A stretch of DNA of 64,000 nucleotides from Marinobacter lipolyticus SM19 (GCF_000397065.2 NZ_KE007306.1:949164-1013163), one strand, 5' to 3'. Numbered from the stretch's first letter, positions 7,790-20,015 are shown. Notes: generated from the letters alone by a model not told the origin. Numbers and translations are program-made.

Positions 7790-10700
7790 TTACTTTCCTG
7801 CGTGTAGATCCTGGAGACGGCGAACGGTGCGCTCGGGGCCAAACTTGATGGCCCGACAGAAGGCTTCGCCACCCGCCAGGGTCGTTGTATAGGTGACCTT
7901 GGCCTGCAAGGCGGACTGGCGGATCTGCGCCGAGTCGGAGATGGCCTTGCGCCCTTCGGTCGTGTTAATAATCAATTGAACCTTGCCGTTCTTGATGGCG
8001 TCCACAATGTGCGGGCGCCCCTCACGGACCTTGTTCACCCGCTCAACCTCGATACCTGCCTCTTTCAGGGCTTTTGCGGTACCTGTGGTGGCAATCAGCT
8101 TGAAACCGGCATCAACCAGATCCCGCGCGACGTCGGCAGCCCCCGGCTTGTCCACATCACGTACGGACATGAAGGCAGTGCCCTGGCCCGGCAACCGCTC
8201 ACCGGTGGCCAATGCGGCTTTGGCGAACGCTTCATCAAAGCTGTCACCAATCCCCATCACCTCACCGGTCGACTTCATTTCCGGTCCGAGGATCGGATCC
8301 ACCGCCGGGAACTTGTTGAACGGGAACACAGATTCCTTTACCGCGTAATAGCTCGGCACAATCTCCTGAGTGAAGCCAAGCTCCGCCAGGGACTTGCCGG
8401 CCATGACCCGTGCTGCCACTTTCGCCAACGAAACACCGATGGCCTTGGAGACGAACGGCACGGTACGGGATGCCCGCGGGTTTACCTCAATAACGTAGAT
8501 TTTATCGTCCTGCCAGGCCAGCTGAACATTCATCAGCCCCACCACATCCAGTTCGATCGCCATCTTGCGAACGGCCTCGCGCATTTCATCCTGCACATCT
8601 TTGGGCAGCGTGTAGGGCGGCAACGAACAGGCGGAGTCACCAGAGTGAACGCCAGCCTGCTCAATGTGCTGCATGATACCGCCAATCACCACTTCCTTGC
8701 CGTCGGAGATGGCATCAATATCCACCTCAATGGCGGCATTCAGGAAGTGATCCAGCAGGACCGGGCTGTCATTGGAAACCAGAACCGCGTTACGCATGTA
8801 GCGAACCAGCTCTTCCTCGTCATAGACGATTTCCATCGCCCTGCCACCCAACACGTAGGACGGGCGCACCACCAGCGGATAGCCGATTTCACGGGCCGCC
8901 AGGACACCCTCCTCGTGGCTGCGCACCGTGGCGTTCTCGGGCTGCAACAGCCCAAGGCGACCAATCATCTGCTGGAAGCGCTCACGGTCCTCGGCACGGT
9001 CGATGGCATCCGGACTGGTGCCAATGATCGGCACACCAGCCGCTTCCAGACCGCGAGCCAGCTTGAGCGGCGTTTGGCCACCGTACTGGACGATCACCCC
9101 TTTGGGCTTCTCGACGTTAATGATTTCCAGCACGTCTTCCAGGGTGATCGGCTCGAAGTACAGGCGATCAGAGGTGTCGTAATCCGTGGAGACCGTCTCC
9201 GGGTTACAGTTGATCATGATGGTTTCGTAGCCGTCTTCACGCATGGCCAGGGCCGCGTGAACACAACAGTAATCGAACTCGATACCTTGACCAATCCGGT
9301 TCGGACCACCGCCAATGACCACGATTTTATCACGATCGGAGACATCCGCTTCGCACTCTTCCTCATAGGTAGAGTACATATAGGCCGTATCCGAGGCGAA
9401 CTCAGCAGCACAGGTATCAACCCGCTTGTAGACCGGGCGGATATTCAGGTCATGGCGCAGCTTACGAAGGCTCACTTCCGAGATACCCAGCAACTTCGCC
9501 AGGCGGGAGTCAGAAAAGCCCTTGCGCTTGAGACGGAACAGGGTATCGCGATCAATGTCAGCCTTGCCGGCGGACTTCAGCGCCTGCTCTTCACGGATCA
9601 GATCCTCGACCTGCACCAGGTACCAGGGGTCAACGTGGGTATTATTGAATACCTCTTCAACCGTCATGCCGGCGCGGAATGCATCGCCGATGTACCAGAG
9701 ACGCTCCGCCCCGGGCACATTCAACTCCTGGGTCAGGGTTTCCTGCCCATCCGTCGTCGCGAGATCCACCTTCTCCTCAAAGCCATCAGAACCCACTTCC
9801 AGACCGCGCATGGCTTTCTGCAGGGACTCCTGGAAGGTGCGACCAATGGCCATGACCTCGCCCACGGACTTCATCTGAGTGGTCAGGCGTGCATCGGCCT
9901 GGGGAAACTTCTCGAAGGTAAACCGGGGAATCTTGGTAACCACATAGTCGATGCTGGGCTCGAAGGACGCGGGGGTCACACCTCCGGTGATTTCGTTGCG
10001 CAACTCGTCCAGGGTGTAACCGATGGCCAGCTTGGCCGCGACCTTGGCGATCGGGAAGCCAGTGGCCTTCGACGCCAGTGCGGACGAACGGGAAACCCGC
10101 GGGTTCATCTCGATCACCACCATGCGGCCGGTATCCGGGTTGATACCGAACTGCACGTTGGAACCGCCGGTTTCCACACCAATCTCACGCAGAACCGCCA
10201 GCGAGGCGTTCCGCATGATCTGGTATTCCTTGTCGGTCAGCGTCTGGGCCGGCGCCACGGTGATCGAGTCACCGGTATGCACACCCATGGCATCAAAGTT
10301 CTCGATAGCGCAGACGATGATGCAGTTGTCGTTCTTGTCGCGAACAACCTCCATCTCGTATTCTTTCCAGCCGATCAGCGATTCGTCGATCAACAGCTCA
10401 TTGGTCGGGGACAGGTCCAGACCACGGGTACAGATTTCCTCGAACTCGTCGCGATTGTAGGCGATACCGCCGCCGGAACCACCCATGGTGAACGACGGAC
10501 GGATAATGCACGGGAAACCGATATCATCGGCCACTTCCCAGGCTTCCGCCATAGAGTGGGCGATGGTGGCACGAGGGCACTCCAGACCGATCTTCTTCAT
10601 GGCCTTGTCGAAGCGGTCGCGATCCTCGGCTTTGTCGATGGTGTCGGCGTTGGCACCGATCATTTCCACGCCGTGCTTCGTCAAAACGCCGTGCTTCTCC

Positions 10701-11005
10701 AGATCCAGTGCGCAGTTCAGCGCAGTCTGACCGCCCATGGTGGGCAGCAGAGCATCCGGCTTTTCTTTCTCGATGATTTTCTCGACAGTCTTCCAGGTAA
10801 TCGGCTCAATGTAGGTGGCATCGGCCATCACCGGGTCTGTCATAATGGTTGCCGGGTTGGAGTTAACCAGGATGACCCGGTAACCCTCTTCGCGAAGGGC
10901 CTTGCAGGCCTGGGCTCCGGAGTAGTCAAACTCGCACGCCTGACCGATCACAATGGGGCCGGCGCCCAGGATCAGAATGCTTTTAATGTCGGTACGTTTT
11001 GGCAT
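7790..11005 (-). CDS. carB: Carbamoyl-phosphate synthase large subunit
   Basis: CarB makes carbamoyl phosphate from bicarbonate, ammonia passed from CarA, and two ATP, feeding both arginine and pyrimidine synthesis. The 1071 residues comprise two homologous ATP-grasp halves (starting near [17 protein letters not shown] and again near [16 protein letters not shown]), an oligomerisation region and a C-terminal MGS-like allosteric domain where UMP and ornithine act in E. coli. Length and motifs are normal. It follows carA after 96 bases that hold no ORF of note, and is followed at 4 bases by greA. Confidence 0.98.
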   Translation of the reverse strand: MPKRTDIKSILILGAGPIVIGQACEFDYSGAQACKALREEGYRVILVNSNPATIMTDPVMADATYIEPITWKTVEKIIEKEKPDALLPTMGGQTALNCALDLEKHGVLTKHGVEMIGANADTIDKAEDRDRFDKAMKKIGLECPRATIAHSMAEAWEVADDIGFPCIIRPSFTMGGSGGGIAYNRDEFEEICTRGLDLSPTNELLIDESLIGWKEYEMEVVRDKNDNCIIVCAIENFDAMGVHTGDSITVAPAQTLTDKEYQIMRNASLAVLREIGVETGGSNVQFGINPDTGRMVVIEMNPRVSRSSALASKATGFPIAKVAAKLAIGYTLDELRNEITGGVTPASFEPSIDYVVTKIPRFTFEKFPQADARLTTQMKSVGEVMAIGRTFQESLQKAMRGLEVGSDGFEEKVDLATTDGQETLTQELNVPGAERLWYIGDAFRAGMTVEEVFNNTHVDPWYLVQVEDLIREEQALKSAGKADIDRDTLFRLKRKGFSDSRLAKLLGISEVSLRKLRHDLNIRPVYKRVDTCAAEFASDTAYMYSTYEEECEADVSDRDKIVVIGGGPNRIGQGIEFDYCCVHAALAMREDGYETIMINCNPETVSTDYDTSDRLYFEPITLEDVLEIINVEKPKGVIVQYGGQTPLKLARGLEAAGVPIIGTSPDAIDRAEDRERFQQMIGRLGLLQPENATVRSHEEGVLAAREIGYPLVVRPSYVLGGRAMEIVYDEEELVRYMRNAVLVSNDSPVLLDHFLNAAIEVDIDAISDGKEVVIGGIMQHIEQAGVHSGDSACSLPPYTLPKDVQDEMREAVRKMAIELDVVGLMNVQLAWQDDKIYVIEVNPRASRTVPFVSKAIGVSLAKVAARVMAGKSLAELGFTQEIVPSYYAVKESVFPFNKFPAVDPILGPEMKSTGEVMGIGDSFDEAFAKAALATGERLPGQGTAFMSVRDVDKPGAADVARDLVDAGFKLIATTGTAKALKEAGIEVERVNKVREGRPHIVDAIKNGKVQLIINTTEGRKAISDSAQIRQSALQAKVTYTTTLAGGEAFCRAIKFGPERTVRRLQDLHAGK

Positions 11006-11101
11006 CTCTTGGTAAACCTGTCAGCAACTTAAAAATTCTTGCATCGCAATTTGCGGCGCCTGTTTCACTCTGGAACCGTTAACCGGTACAAACCCGGAAG
11101 C

Positions 11102-12226
11102 TTATCGGGCCTCCATCAACCGGATAAACTCGTCAAACAGCGGTGCCACATCGTGGGGACCGGGGCTGGCTTCCGGGTGCCCCTGAAAACTGAAAGCCGG
11201 CTTGTCTGTACGGCGAATGCCCTGCAGAGATCCGTCAAACAGGGACTTGTGGGTCGCCTCCAGGTTATCCGGCAGGCTCGCCTCATCCACCGCGAAGCCG
11301 TGGTTCTGGCTGGTAATCATCACCGTGCCGTCTTTCAGGTTCTGGACCGGATGGTTGGCGCCGTGGTGACCATGCCCCATCTTGATCGACCGGGCGCCGC
11401 TGGCCAGGGCCAGCAACTGGTGACCCAGGCAGATACCGAAGACCGGAATCTCGGTTTCCAGCACTTCGCGGATGGCGGTGATGGCGTAGTCACAAGGCTC
11501 CGGATCCCCCGGACCGTTGGACAGGAACACACCATCCGGATTCATTGCCAGCACCTCGGAGGCCGGGGTCTGAGCCGGCACTACGGTGATGTCGCAGCCG
11601 CGAGCCGCAAGCATGCGCAGGATGTTCAGCTTGACGCCGTAATCCCATGCCACCACTTTGAAGCGGGATTCGGTGCGCTCACCGTACCCTTCTCCCAGGG
11701 TCCATTCGCTCTGACTCCAGGCCCAGGCTTTGTCGGAGGTGACTTCCTTTGCCAGATCCATGCCCTTGAGGCCGGGGAAGGCATTGGCCAACTCCAGCGC
11801 CCGCTCAGCAGTCGCACCTTCGCCCGCAATGACGGCGCCGTTCTGGGAGCCCTTGTCACGCAGGATCCGCGTCAGGCGACGGGTATCAATATCTGCAATG
11901 CCAACGATGTTATTTGCTCGCAGGTACTCTTCCAGGCTGCCGCTGCTGCGCCAGTTGCTGGCAATCAACGGCAGATCGCGGATGATCAGGCCGGCGGCCT
12001 GGACGCGATCCGACTCTACGTCTTCTTCGTTCACACCGGTGTTGCCGATGTGCGGATAGGTCAGTGTGACAATCTGACGGGAATAGGACGGATCGGTCAG
12101 GATTTCCTGGTAACCGGTCATGGCGGTGTTGAACACCACTTCGCCGCTGGTTTCTCCCTCAGCGCCAATGGCGGTGCCGTAAAACAGGCTTCCGTCTGCG
12201 AGTGCAAGGATTGCAGGTGTGCTCAA
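11102..12226 (-). CDS. carA: Carbamoyl-phosphate synthase small subunit
   Basis: CarA is the glutaminase subunit that releases ammonia for CarB. The 374-residue product has the N-terminal CPSase domain ([16 protein letters not shown]) and a class I glutamine amidotransferase domain with the nucleophile cysteine in FGICLGHQ and the later HPEASPGP His-Glu pair. An ATG at 12241 has no ribosome binding site. I choose the TTG at 12226, which has GAGGA eight bases upstream and gives [12 protein letters not shown], matching the P. aeruginosa N-terminus. A promoter, a short ORF and a terminator lie between dapB and this gene. Confidence 0.95.
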   Translation of the reverse strand: MSTPAILALADGSLFYGTAIGAEGETSGEVVFNTAMTGYQEILTDPSYSRQIVTLTYPHIGNTGVNEEDVESDRVQAAGLIIRDLPLIASNWRSSGSLEEYLRANNIVGIADIDTRRLTRILRDKGSQNGAVIAGEGATAERALELANAFPGLKGMDLAKEVTSDKAWAWSQSEWTLGEGYGERTESRFKVVAWDYGVKLNILRMLAARGCDITVVPAQTPASEVLAMNPDGVFLSNGPGDPEPCDYAITAIREVLETEIPVFGICLGHQLLALASGARSIKMGHGHHGANHPVQNLKDGTVMITSQNHGFAVDEASLPDNLEATHKSLFDGSLQGIRRTDKPAFSFQGHPEASPGPHDVAPLFDEFIRLMEAR

Positions 12227-12295
12227 GGCTTGTATCCTCATCGAGTGGCGTATAAGTTCGTCACGAACAGGAACGCAAGCGCAAATTCAGGTCGC

Positions 12296-12336
12296 AAAAA
12301 AGCGAGAGGGAGTCTCAACTCCGTCCCGCTTTTTTG
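12296..12336. terminator. Strong intrinsic terminator between the carA promoter and carA (possible attenuator)
   Basis: Eleven of twelve bases pair across a four-base loop, with A and T runs of six on both sides. It lies after the putative carA promoter and about 70 bases before the carA start, so it either ends dapB transcripts, attenuates carAB, or both. Confidence 0.8.
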
Positions 12337-12368
12337 TTTCCCCGGGAACGTTTTCGGTTCCCTGGCAT
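12315..12368 (-). CDS. Candidate carAB leader peptide, arginine-rich
   Basis: A short ORF of 17 codons plus stop lies between the carA promoter and the terminator. Its translation is M-P-G-N-R-K-R-S-R-G-N-K-K-A-G-R-S, with four Arg codons (positions 5, 7, 9 and 16). The stop codon falls inside the loop of the terminator hairpin. A second hairpin (12344-12362) overlaps the Arg codons. No strong ribosome binding site is visible, so translation is unproven. CarAB supplies arginine synthesis, which makes an arginine-sensing leader plausible, but this is inference. Confidence 0.35.
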   Translation of the reverse strand: MPGNRKRSRGNKKAGRS

Positions 12369-12403
12369 TATCAAAGCTACGCTTGGTGCAGTTAAACCGC
12401 CTT

Positions 12404-12432
12404 ATTGTAAAAAATATGGCGCTTTATGTCCA
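12404..12432 (-). promoter_or_regulatory. Sigma-70 promoter for carAB-greA
   Basis: On the minus strand TGGACA (complement of 12427-12432) and TACAAT (complement of 12404-12409) are spaced by exactly 17 bases. It lies just after the dapB stop and is followed by an AT-rich leader containing the short ORF and terminator. Confidence 0.65.
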
Positions 12433-12445
12433 CGAGAAGCACAGC

Positions 12446-14385
<1,940 letters not shown>

Positions 14386-14413
14386 GCTTTAAAACCCTGT
14401 TTTTAAAACGCGG

Positions 14414-14439
14414 AAAACGCGGGGACTCCCCCGCGTTTT
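14414..14439. terminator. Hairpin between dnaK and dnaJ
   Basis: An 11-base stem (14414-14424 with 14429-14439) closes a four-base loop. On the minus strand it ends in TTTT and a second GCGTTTT follows. It could stop a fraction of transcripts after dnaK or protect the dnaK mRNA 3' end. Confidence 0.65.
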
Positions 14440-14464
14440 CCAACTGCCTGATGTACGTCAGAAA

Positions 14465-16390
14465 TTACCGCTTGTCGTCGTCTTTGACTTCTTCGAACTC
14501 AGCGTCGACTGCATCGTCAGAAGTCTGGGACTGGGCACTTTCTTCCCCGCCAGCCTGCTGCGACTGATCAGCCTGATCTGCGTACATTTTCTGAGCCAGC
14601 TCAGAGGACACTTCGGTCAGCTTCTGGGTCTTGGCTTCAATGTCCTCCTTGTCGGAACCAGTCAGCGCTTCCTCCAGCTCCTTGATAGACGCCTCGATGG
14701 ACTCCTTCTCACTGTCGCTGACCTTGTCACCGGCATCTGTCAGAGTCTTGCGAACGGCGTGAACCATTGCATCACCCTGGTTACGGGCCTGAACCAGCTC
14801 CTCGAACTTGCGATCTTCCTCAGCATTGGCCTCGGCATCACGTACCATCTTCTCGATTTCATCATCGTTCAGGCCGGAAGAGGCCTTGATCACGATGGAC
14901 TGTTCCTTGCCGGTCGCCTTGTCTTTAGCGGACACGTTCAGGATACCGTTGGCGTCGATATCGAAGGTGACCTCAACCTGCGGCACACCGCGCGGCGCCG
15001 GCGGAATGTCAGCCAGGTCGAAACGACCCAGAGACTTGTTCTGCTGTGCCTGCTTACGCTCGCCCTGAACCACGTGAATGGTCACGGCAGTCTGATTGTC
15101 ATCCGCGGTCGAGAACGTTTGCGACTTCTTGGTCGGGATGGTGGTGTTCTTGTCGATCAGCGGTGTCGCGACACCACCCATGGTTTCGATACCCAGGGTC
15201 AGCGGCGTAACGTCCAGCAGCAGAACGTCTTTCACATCACCGGACAGTACGGCGGCCTGGATAGCAGCACCCATGGCCACAGCTTCGTCCGGGTTGACGT
15301 CCTTGCGAGCTTCCTTGCCGAAGAAGTTCTTCACCTTTTCCTGAACCATCGGCATACGGGTCTGACCACCGACAAGGATCACCTCGTCAATTTCGCCAAC
15401 CTTGACACCGGAATCTTCCAGTGCGGTGCGGCAAGGCGCGAGACTGCGCTCGATCAACTCTTCCACCAGGGATTCGAGCTTGGCGCGGGTTACTTTCACG
15501 TTCATGTGCTTCGGACCGCTGGCATCCGCCGTTACGTACGGCAGGTTCACATCGGTCTGCTGGCTGCTGGACAGCTCGATCTTGGCCTTCTCGGCGGCTT
15601 CCTTGAGGCGCTGCATGGCCAGGGAGTCGCCGCGCAGGTCGATACCGCTGTCCTTCTTGAACTGATCAGCAAGGTATTCGATCAGCTTCATGTCGAAGTC
15701 TTCACCACCCAGGAAGGTGTCACCGTTGGTGGCCAGCACTTCGAACTGGTGCTCACCGTCCACGTCAGCAATCTCGATGATGGAGATATCGAAGGTACCA
15801 CCACCCAGGTCGTAAACAGCTACAGTGCGGTCACCGCTCTTCTTGTCCAGACCATAGGCCAGGGCCGCAGCGGTCGGCTCGTTGATGATCCGCTTCACAT
15901 CCAGACCAGCGATCTTGCCGGCGTCCTTGGTCGCCTGACGCTGGCTGTCGTTGAAGTAGGCCGGTACGGTAATGACCGCTTCGGTCACTTTTTCGCCCAG
16001 ATAGTCCTCGGCAGTTTTCTTCATCTTCTTGATGACTTCCGCAGAAACCTGCGGGGGCGCCATTTTCTCACCCTTCACCTCAACCCAGGCGTCACCGTTG
16101 TCCGCCTTGGCGATCTTGTAGGGCACCATCTTGATATCTTTCTGGACCACGTCGTCTTCAAAACGACGGCCGATCAGACGCTTGATGGCGTACAGGGTGT
16201 TATTCGGGTTGGTGACCGCCTGACGTTTGGCTGACTGACCTACCAGGGTCTCACCATCTTCGGTGTACGCGATGATCGACGGAGTGGTGCGATCACCCTC
16301 GGCGTTTTCGATAACCTTGACCTTATCGCCATCCATGATGGCAACACAGGAGTTCGTGGTTCCCAGGTCGATACCAATAATCTTGCTCAT
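14465..16390 (-). CDS. dnaK: Molecular chaperone DnaK (Hsp70)
   Basis: DnaK binds exposed hydrophobic segments in an ATP-dependent cycle with DnaJ and GrpE. The 641 residues comprise the actin-like ATPase domain ([24 protein letters not shown], the GGQTRMPMV motif), the hydrophobic linker [10 protein letters not shown], the substrate domain and a C-terminal lid ending in an acidic tail. It lies 146 bases after grpE. A sigma-32 type promoter overlaps the grpE stop codon, so dnaK can be induced by heat separately from grpE. Confidence 0.98.
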   Translation of the reverse strand: MSKIIGIDLGTTNSCVAIMDGDKVKVIENAEGDRTTPSIIAYTEDGETLVGQSAKRQAVTNPNNTLYAIKRLIGRRFEDDVVQKDIKMVPYKIAKADNGDAWVEVKGEKMAPPQVSAEVIKKMKKTAEDYLGEKVTEAVITVPAYFNDSQRQATKDAGKIAGLDVKRIINEPTAAALAYGLDKKSGDRTVAVYDLGGGTFDISIIEIADVDGEHQFEVLATNGDTFLGGEDFDMKLIEYLADQFKKDSGIDLRGDSLAMQRLKEAAEKAKIELSSSQQTDVNLPYVTADASGPKHMNVKVTRAKLESLVEELIERSLAPCRTALEDSGVKVGEIDEVILVGGQTRMPMVQEKVKNFFGKEARKDVNPDEAVAMGAAIQAAVLSGDVKDVLLLDVTPLTLGIETMGGVATPLIDKNTTIPTKKSQTFSTADDNQTAVTIHVVQGERKQAQQNKSLGRFDLADIPPAPRGVPQVEVTFDIDANGILNVSAKDKATGKEQSIVIKASSGLNDDEIEKMVRDAEANAEEDRKFEELVQARNQGDAMVHAVRKTLTDAGDKVSDSEKESIEASIKELEEALTGSDKEDIEAKTQKLTEVSSELAQKMYADQADQSQQAGGEESAQSQTSDDAVDAEFEEVKDDDKR

Positions 16391-16512
16391 TGATTCACTC
16401 CAATTCGTTTATTCGATCCGGTTGCGACATCGGCAATCCGATGCCTGACAAAACTGTTTCGGGCCATCAGCCCCGGTAACTCATTTCATTCCGGCGCCGT
16501 CTATTTACTGCC

Positions 16513-16541
16513 TATATTGGCGCCTTAATTTACTTTTCAAG
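16513..16541 (-). promoter_or_regulatory. Sigma-32 type heat-shock promoter for dnaK
   Basis: The minus strand shows CTTGAAA (complement of 16535-16541), which fits the sigma-32 -35 consensus, and 14 bases later CCAATATA (complement of 16513-16520), similar to the -10 consensus CCCCATNT. The TGA stop of grpE is inside the -35 element. Confidence 0.55.
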
Positions 16542-17130
16542 CCTGCTCATCGATTTTTGGTGCGTCTTCGGCCTTGGCCACCACCACCATCGCGGGCCGA
16601 ACCAGGCGCTCGTTCAGGGTGTACCCCTTTTGCACCACCGCCACGACACTGTTCGGCTCGGCATCCGGTGCCGGCACCATGGACATGGCTTCGTGCAGTT
16701 GCGGGTCGAACGGCTCGCCGACTGGATTCAGCTGCGCGACATTGAATTTCTTGAGGCTATTCATGAACAGGTTGAGCGTCATCTCCACACCCTCACGAAT
16801 AGACGCAACCAGGTCACCGGAAGCTTCCTGACCTTCGGTACTTTCAACCGCCTTCTCCAGGCTGTCAGCGACCGGAAGCAACTCCTTCACAAATTTTTCC
16901 AGTGCGAACTTGTGCGCCTTCTCTACATCCAGCTCGGCCCGACGACGAACATTCTGCATTTCAGCCTGGGCTCTCAGCGCCTGCTCCTGATATTCCTGAA
17001 CCTGAGCCTGAAGGGCTTCGGTTTCAGAGGGCTCGCCGGCTGAATCACCTTCAGCGTCTTCCGCCGCTTCGACCTCAGCAGTTTTCAGCTCTTCTTCAAC
17101 CTGTTCGTTACGATTCTCGTCAGCACTCAT
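16537..17130 (-). CDS. grpE: Nucleotide exchange factor GrpE
   Basis: GrpE releases ADP from DnaK. The 197-residue protein has a long acidic, low-complexity N-terminal part (1-50), a coiled-coil helix (about 45-100) including the [16 protein letters not shown] segment, and the C-terminal beta domain with the [12 protein letters not shown] and [18 protein letters not shown] family signatures. A CAGGAG ribosome binding site precedes the ATG. It is the first gene of the chaperone cluster, divergent from recN, and has a heat-shock promoter upstream. Confidence 0.97.
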   Translation of the reverse strand: MSADENRNEQVEEELKTAEVEAAEDAEGDSAGEPSETEALQAQVQEYQEQALRAQAEMQNVRRRAELDVEKAHKFALEKFVKELLPVADSLEKAVESTEGQEASGDLVASIREGVEMTLNLFMNSLKKFNVAQLNPVGEPFDPQLHEAMSMVPAPDAEPNSVVAVVQKGYTLNERLVRPAMVVVAKAEDAPKIDEQA

Positions 17131-17224
17131 GGCTACTCCTGGTCAGTCATCCACGACCGCAAGCACGGCCGGTTATACAAATCATCCAGCCACTCAGGGC
17201 CAGATCAAAGAGGGTTGCGAACGG

Positions 17225-17252
17225 ATATGGGGCCCGTTGCTCCGGTTTCAAC
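17225..17252 (-). promoter_or_regulatory. Sigma-32 heat-shock promoter for grpE
   Basis: On the minus strand GTTGAAA (complement of 17246-17252) and CCCCATAT (complement of 17225-17232) are spaced by 13 bases. The -10 element is a perfect match to the sigma-32 consensus CCCCATNT. The grpE start codon lies 95 bases downstream. Confidence 0.75.
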
Positions 17253-17292
17253 CTTATCGGGTGCATTTATGCGCAATTTCATACCGGTGAAT

Positions 17293-17321
17293 TTGCAAAC
17301 TGGTAAAACCCTGTATATATT
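17293..17321 (+). promoter_or_regulatory. Sigma-70 promoter of recN
   Basis: TTGCAA (17293-17298) and TATATT (17316-17321) are spaced by 17 bases. The -10 element is inside the first LexA box, so LexA binding would block RNA polymerase directly. Confidence 0.7.
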
Positions 17322-17345
17322 CACAGTCACTGTATGTAACCACAG
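17311..17345 (+). promoter_or_regulatory. Two tandem LexA (SOS) boxes upstream of recN
   Basis: Two perfect CTGT-N8-ACAG sites occur: CTGTATATATTCACAG at 17311-17326 and CTGTATGTAACCACAG at 17330-17345, three bases apart. This is the classic SOS operator. Multiple LexA boxes before recN are also known in E. coli. Confidence 0.9.
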
Positions 17346-17373
17346 TATTTTTTCCAGAGCGGAGGTCACCAGC

Positions 17374-19050
17374 ATGCTCACACAGCTCACCGTTTCCAAC
17401 TATGCCATTGCAGAAAGGGTCGAACTCCAGTTCAGCAAGGGCATGACCGCCCTCACCGGGGAAACCGGCGCCGGCAAGTCCATTGTGCTGGACGCCCTGG
17501 GGCTGGCGATGGGCGGACGCGCCGATGCAGGCGCCGTGCGCCACGGTGCGAAACGGGCCGACATCACCGCCTCCTTCGACGTATCCCGCATCGCCGAGGC
17601 CCGGACCTGGCTGGAGCAACACGAACTGGATGACGAGCATGACTGCATCCTGCGCCGGGTGATCAGCAAAGATGGCCGCTCACGGGCCTACATTAATGGC
17701 CAGCCCTGCCCGCTCGCACACCTCAAGGATCTGGGCAGCCTGCTGATGGACATTCACAGCCAGCACCAGCATCAGTCCCTGCTTCGCAAGGAAACTCACC
17801 GTAAACTGCTGGACGAATACGCGGGCGTGGAATCCCTCGCTGCCGACACCCGCGATGCCTGGAAGACCTGGAGCAAGACCCGCCAGCAGCTGACCGAACG
17901 CCAGCAAAACGCCGACGAGGCCGAAGCTCGGCTTCAGTTACTCCGCTATCAGGTGGAGGAACTGGACCGCATGGCGCTGGAAGAAGGCGAGCAGGAAAAC
18001 CTGGAACAGGTACAGGCACAATTGAGCCACGCCGACACCGTGCTGCAGAACAGCCAGCAGGCCGCCCTGCTCTGCACAGAGGAAGACAACAGCGCCGCAG
18101 ACCTGGTCCGTCAGGCGCTGCAGCAACTGGAACATCTACCAACTGAGGTTCCTGCGCTGGCGGATACCATCCAGATGCTGAACGAGGCACAAATCCAGAT
18201 CAGCGAAGCCGGGGACAACCTGCGCCGGTTTGTAGAGGATTACGAGGCCGACCCGGCACGATTGACCGAAGTCGAAGAACGCCTCAGCGCAATTTATCAG
18301 ATGGCACGTAAACACCGCATTACCCCGGAAGAACTGCCCGAGCTGCACCAGCGCCTCGGCGCCGAACTGGCATCCCTGGATGACGGCGAAGGCAGCGTTG
18401 AACAACTGGCAGCTCAGCTGGAAGCCCAGCGACAGTGCTTTGATGAATTGGCCGGTCAGTTGTCGGAGGCCCGCCAGCTGGCGGCTGCCAACCTTGACCA
18501 GAGGATCGCCGAGGAACTGGCGCAACTCAGCATGCCATCAGTGCAGTTTGTTACCCACCTGAATCGCACCGGCGGTGAGCCGGCGCCCCACGGCTTTGAA
18601 GAAGTGGAATTCCTGGTCAGCGCCAACCCGGGTCAGCCGGCCAGACCACTGGCCAAAGTCGCCTCCGGCGGTGAACTGTCACGCATCAGCCTGGCTATCC
18701 AGGTGGTAGTCGCGCAAACCTCAACCACGCCCACTCTGGTCTTTGACGAAGTGGATGTCGGTATCGGCGGCGGCACAGCAGAAGTGGTCGGGCGGTTACT
18801 GAGAACCCTCGGCAACGACGGCCAGGTACTGTGTGTAACCCATTTGCCGCAAGTAGCTGCCCAATGCCATCAGCACCTGTTCGTCAGCAAGTTTACCGAA
18901 CAGGACGCGACCTTCTCGAAAATTGAAACACTGGACGATCACGGACGGATCAGCGAAGTGGCAAGAATGCTCGGGGGCGTCGACATGACCGAACACACCA
19001 TTGCCCATGCCCGGGAGATGTTCAGCAAGGGGCAAGCAACCCACCACTGA
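17374..19050 (+). CDS. recN: DNA repair protein RecN
   Basis: RecN is an SMC-like ATPase needed for double-strand break repair. The 558-residue product has a Walker A motif GETGAGKS near residue 35, long coiled coils with an embedded middle region (about 155-370), the ABC signature VASGGELSRI and Walker B LVFDEVDVGIGG near the C-terminus. The frame is open 53 codons upstream, but MLTQLTVSNYAIAERV is the family start and GGAGG lies 8 bases before it. Two LexA boxes mark it as SOS controlled. A terminator follows at 19091. Confidence 0.97.
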   Translation: MLTQLTVSNYAIAERVELQFSKGMTALTGETGAGKSIVLDALGLAMGGRADAGAVRHGAKRADITASFDVSRIAEARTWLEQHELDDEHDCILRRVISKDGRSRAYINGQPCPLAHLKDLGSLLMDIHSQHQHQSLLRKETHRKLLDEYAGVESLAADTRDAWKTWSKTRQQLTERQQNADEAEARLQLLRYQVEELDRMALEEGEQENLEQVQAQLSHADTVLQNSQQAALLCTEEDNSAADLVRQALQQLEHLPTEVPALADTIQMLNEAQIQISEAGDNLRRFVEDYEADPARLTEVEERLSAIYQMARKHRITPEELPELHQRLGAELASLDDGEGSVEQLAAQLEAQRQCFDELAGQLSEARQLAAANLDQRIAEELAQLSMPSVQFVTHLNRTGGEPAPHGFEEVEFLVSANPGQPARPLAKVASGGELSRISLAIQVVVAQTSTTPTLVFDEVDVGIGGGTAEVVGRLLRTLGNDGQVLCVTHLPQVAAQCHQHLFVSKFTEQDATFSKIETLDDHGRISEVARMLGGVDMTEHTIAHAREMFSKGQATHH

Positions 19051-19090
19051 GCAACAGAGCACATTCCCCTCTCGATCCTGAGAGCTGTTA

Positions 19091-19118
19091 GGGCGGGCTG
19101 ATACCCGCCCCTTTTTTT
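19091..19118 (+). terminator. Intrinsic terminator of recN
   Basis: GGGCGGG (19091-19097) pairs with CCCGCCC (19104-19110), followed by C and seven T. It lies between the convergent recN and fur genes. Confidence 0.85.
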
Positions 19119-19147
19119 ATTCTGCAATAGCGTTTGCGGAAGGAAAG

Positions 19148-19558
19148 TTACTTGCCAATCGGCTTGACGTAGAGAATCAGGCTGTGATCAATGATCTCAA
19201 AGCCCCGCTCTTCGGCAATTTTTTTCTGGCGCTCTTCGATAATGGGATCGCAGAACTCAAAGACCTCGCCGGTTTGCGTACAAACCATATGATCGTGGTG
19301 ATCATCACCGGCCATTTCGAACACCGCATGCCCGCCTTCAAAGTTGTGACGCAGAACCAGCCCAGCCGCCTCAAACTGGGTCAGAACCCGGTATACGGTC
19401 GCCAGACCCACGTCATCCCCCTGCTCCAGAAGCTTCTTGTACACATCCTCTGCACTGAGGTGGTGTTCCTCGGAGTTTTCCAGAATGTTGAAAATCTTTA
19501 CTCTCGGCAGAGTAACTTTCAGACCGACTTTTCGTAATTCGGCGTTTTCAGATGACAT
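19148..19558 (-). CDS. fur: Ferric uptake regulator Fur
   Basis: Fur represses iron-uptake genes when bound to Fe2+. The 136-residue product has the N-terminal winged helix (GLKVTLPRVKIF through ATVYRVLTQFEAAGLV) and the dimerisation and metal domain with the H-D-H-M-V-C segment and further histidines and acidic residues around GHAVFEMAGDDHHDH. It lacks a second C-terminal CxxC pair. The frame opens 18 codons earlier, but the ATG giving MSSENAELRKVGLK matches the family start. Fur is divergent from bamE, as in Pseudomonas. I see no obvious palindromic Fur box in the short intergenic region. Confidence 0.96.
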   Translation of the reverse strand: MSSENAELRKVGLKVTLPRVKIFNILENSEEHHLSAEDVYKKLLEQGDDVGLATVYRVLTQFEAAGLVLRHNFEGGHAVFEMAGDDHHDHMVCTQTGEVFEFCDPIIEERQKKIAEERGFEIIDHSLILYVKPIGK

Positions 19559-19680
19559 GTTACTATTCACTCGTTGGTGTGCCCCACGGCTTCCGGTATG
19601 ATGAAGCCGCATTTATACGGTTAGACCGTGTCACACCTGCCTTTGGCAGGCGATTTCAAGATAGAGGATTTCCCCCGGCG

Positions 19681-20007
19681 ATGCAAAAGCTCACAGCTCT
19701 CATTCTCACTCTCATCCTGTCTGGTTGTGTCTTTCCTGGCGTTTACAAGATCAACGTCCAGCAAGGCAACATCCTGACCGACGAGGAGCTGACATCACTG
19801 ACCGAGGGCATGTCCCGCAGCCAGGTGCATTCTGTCCTCGGCAACCCCCTGATGGTCAACCCGGTTGATCCCTCCCGGGAATATTACATCTACACCTTCC
19901 AACGCCGGGGTGGTGATATCGAAGAGCAACGGGTCATCGTCTATTACAACAACGACCAGTACAGCCACTTCGAAGCACAGCTGCTTGAAGAAACACCGGC
20001 CTATTAA
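19681..20007 (+). CDS. bamE: Outer membrane assembly factor BamE (lipoprotein)
   Basis: BamE (SmpA/OmlA) is the small lipoprotein of the BAM complex that folds outer-membrane beta-barrels. The 108-residue precursor has a signal peptide ending in the lipobox L-S-G-C (cysteine near residue 16), then Y-K-I-N-V-Q-Q-G-N and GMSRSQVHSVLGNP, typical of the family. The longer upstream frame is rejected because it would put the lipobox in the middle of the protein. It is divergent from fur and convergent with ratB. A short GC hairpin (19996-20013) overlaps its stop codon. Confidence 0.95.
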   Translation: MQKLTALILTLILSGCVFPGVYKINVQQGNILTDEELTSLTEGMSRSQVHSVLGNPLMVNPVDPSREYYIYTFQRRGGDIEEQRVIVYYNNDQYSHFEAQLLEETPAY

Positions 20008-20015
20008 GGCCGGCG

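Noticed and set aside
7976..11032. 1018-codon open frame on the plus strand opposite carB
   Set aside because: It is the mirror frame of a GC-rich conserved gene; its translation is rich in His, Gln and Arg and shows no family features.
14759..16234. 491-codon open frame opposite dnaK
   Set aside because: Mirror frame of dnaK without features of its own.
19559..19680. Fur box between fur and bamE
   Set aside because: No GATAAT-type palindrome is visible in the 122 bases.
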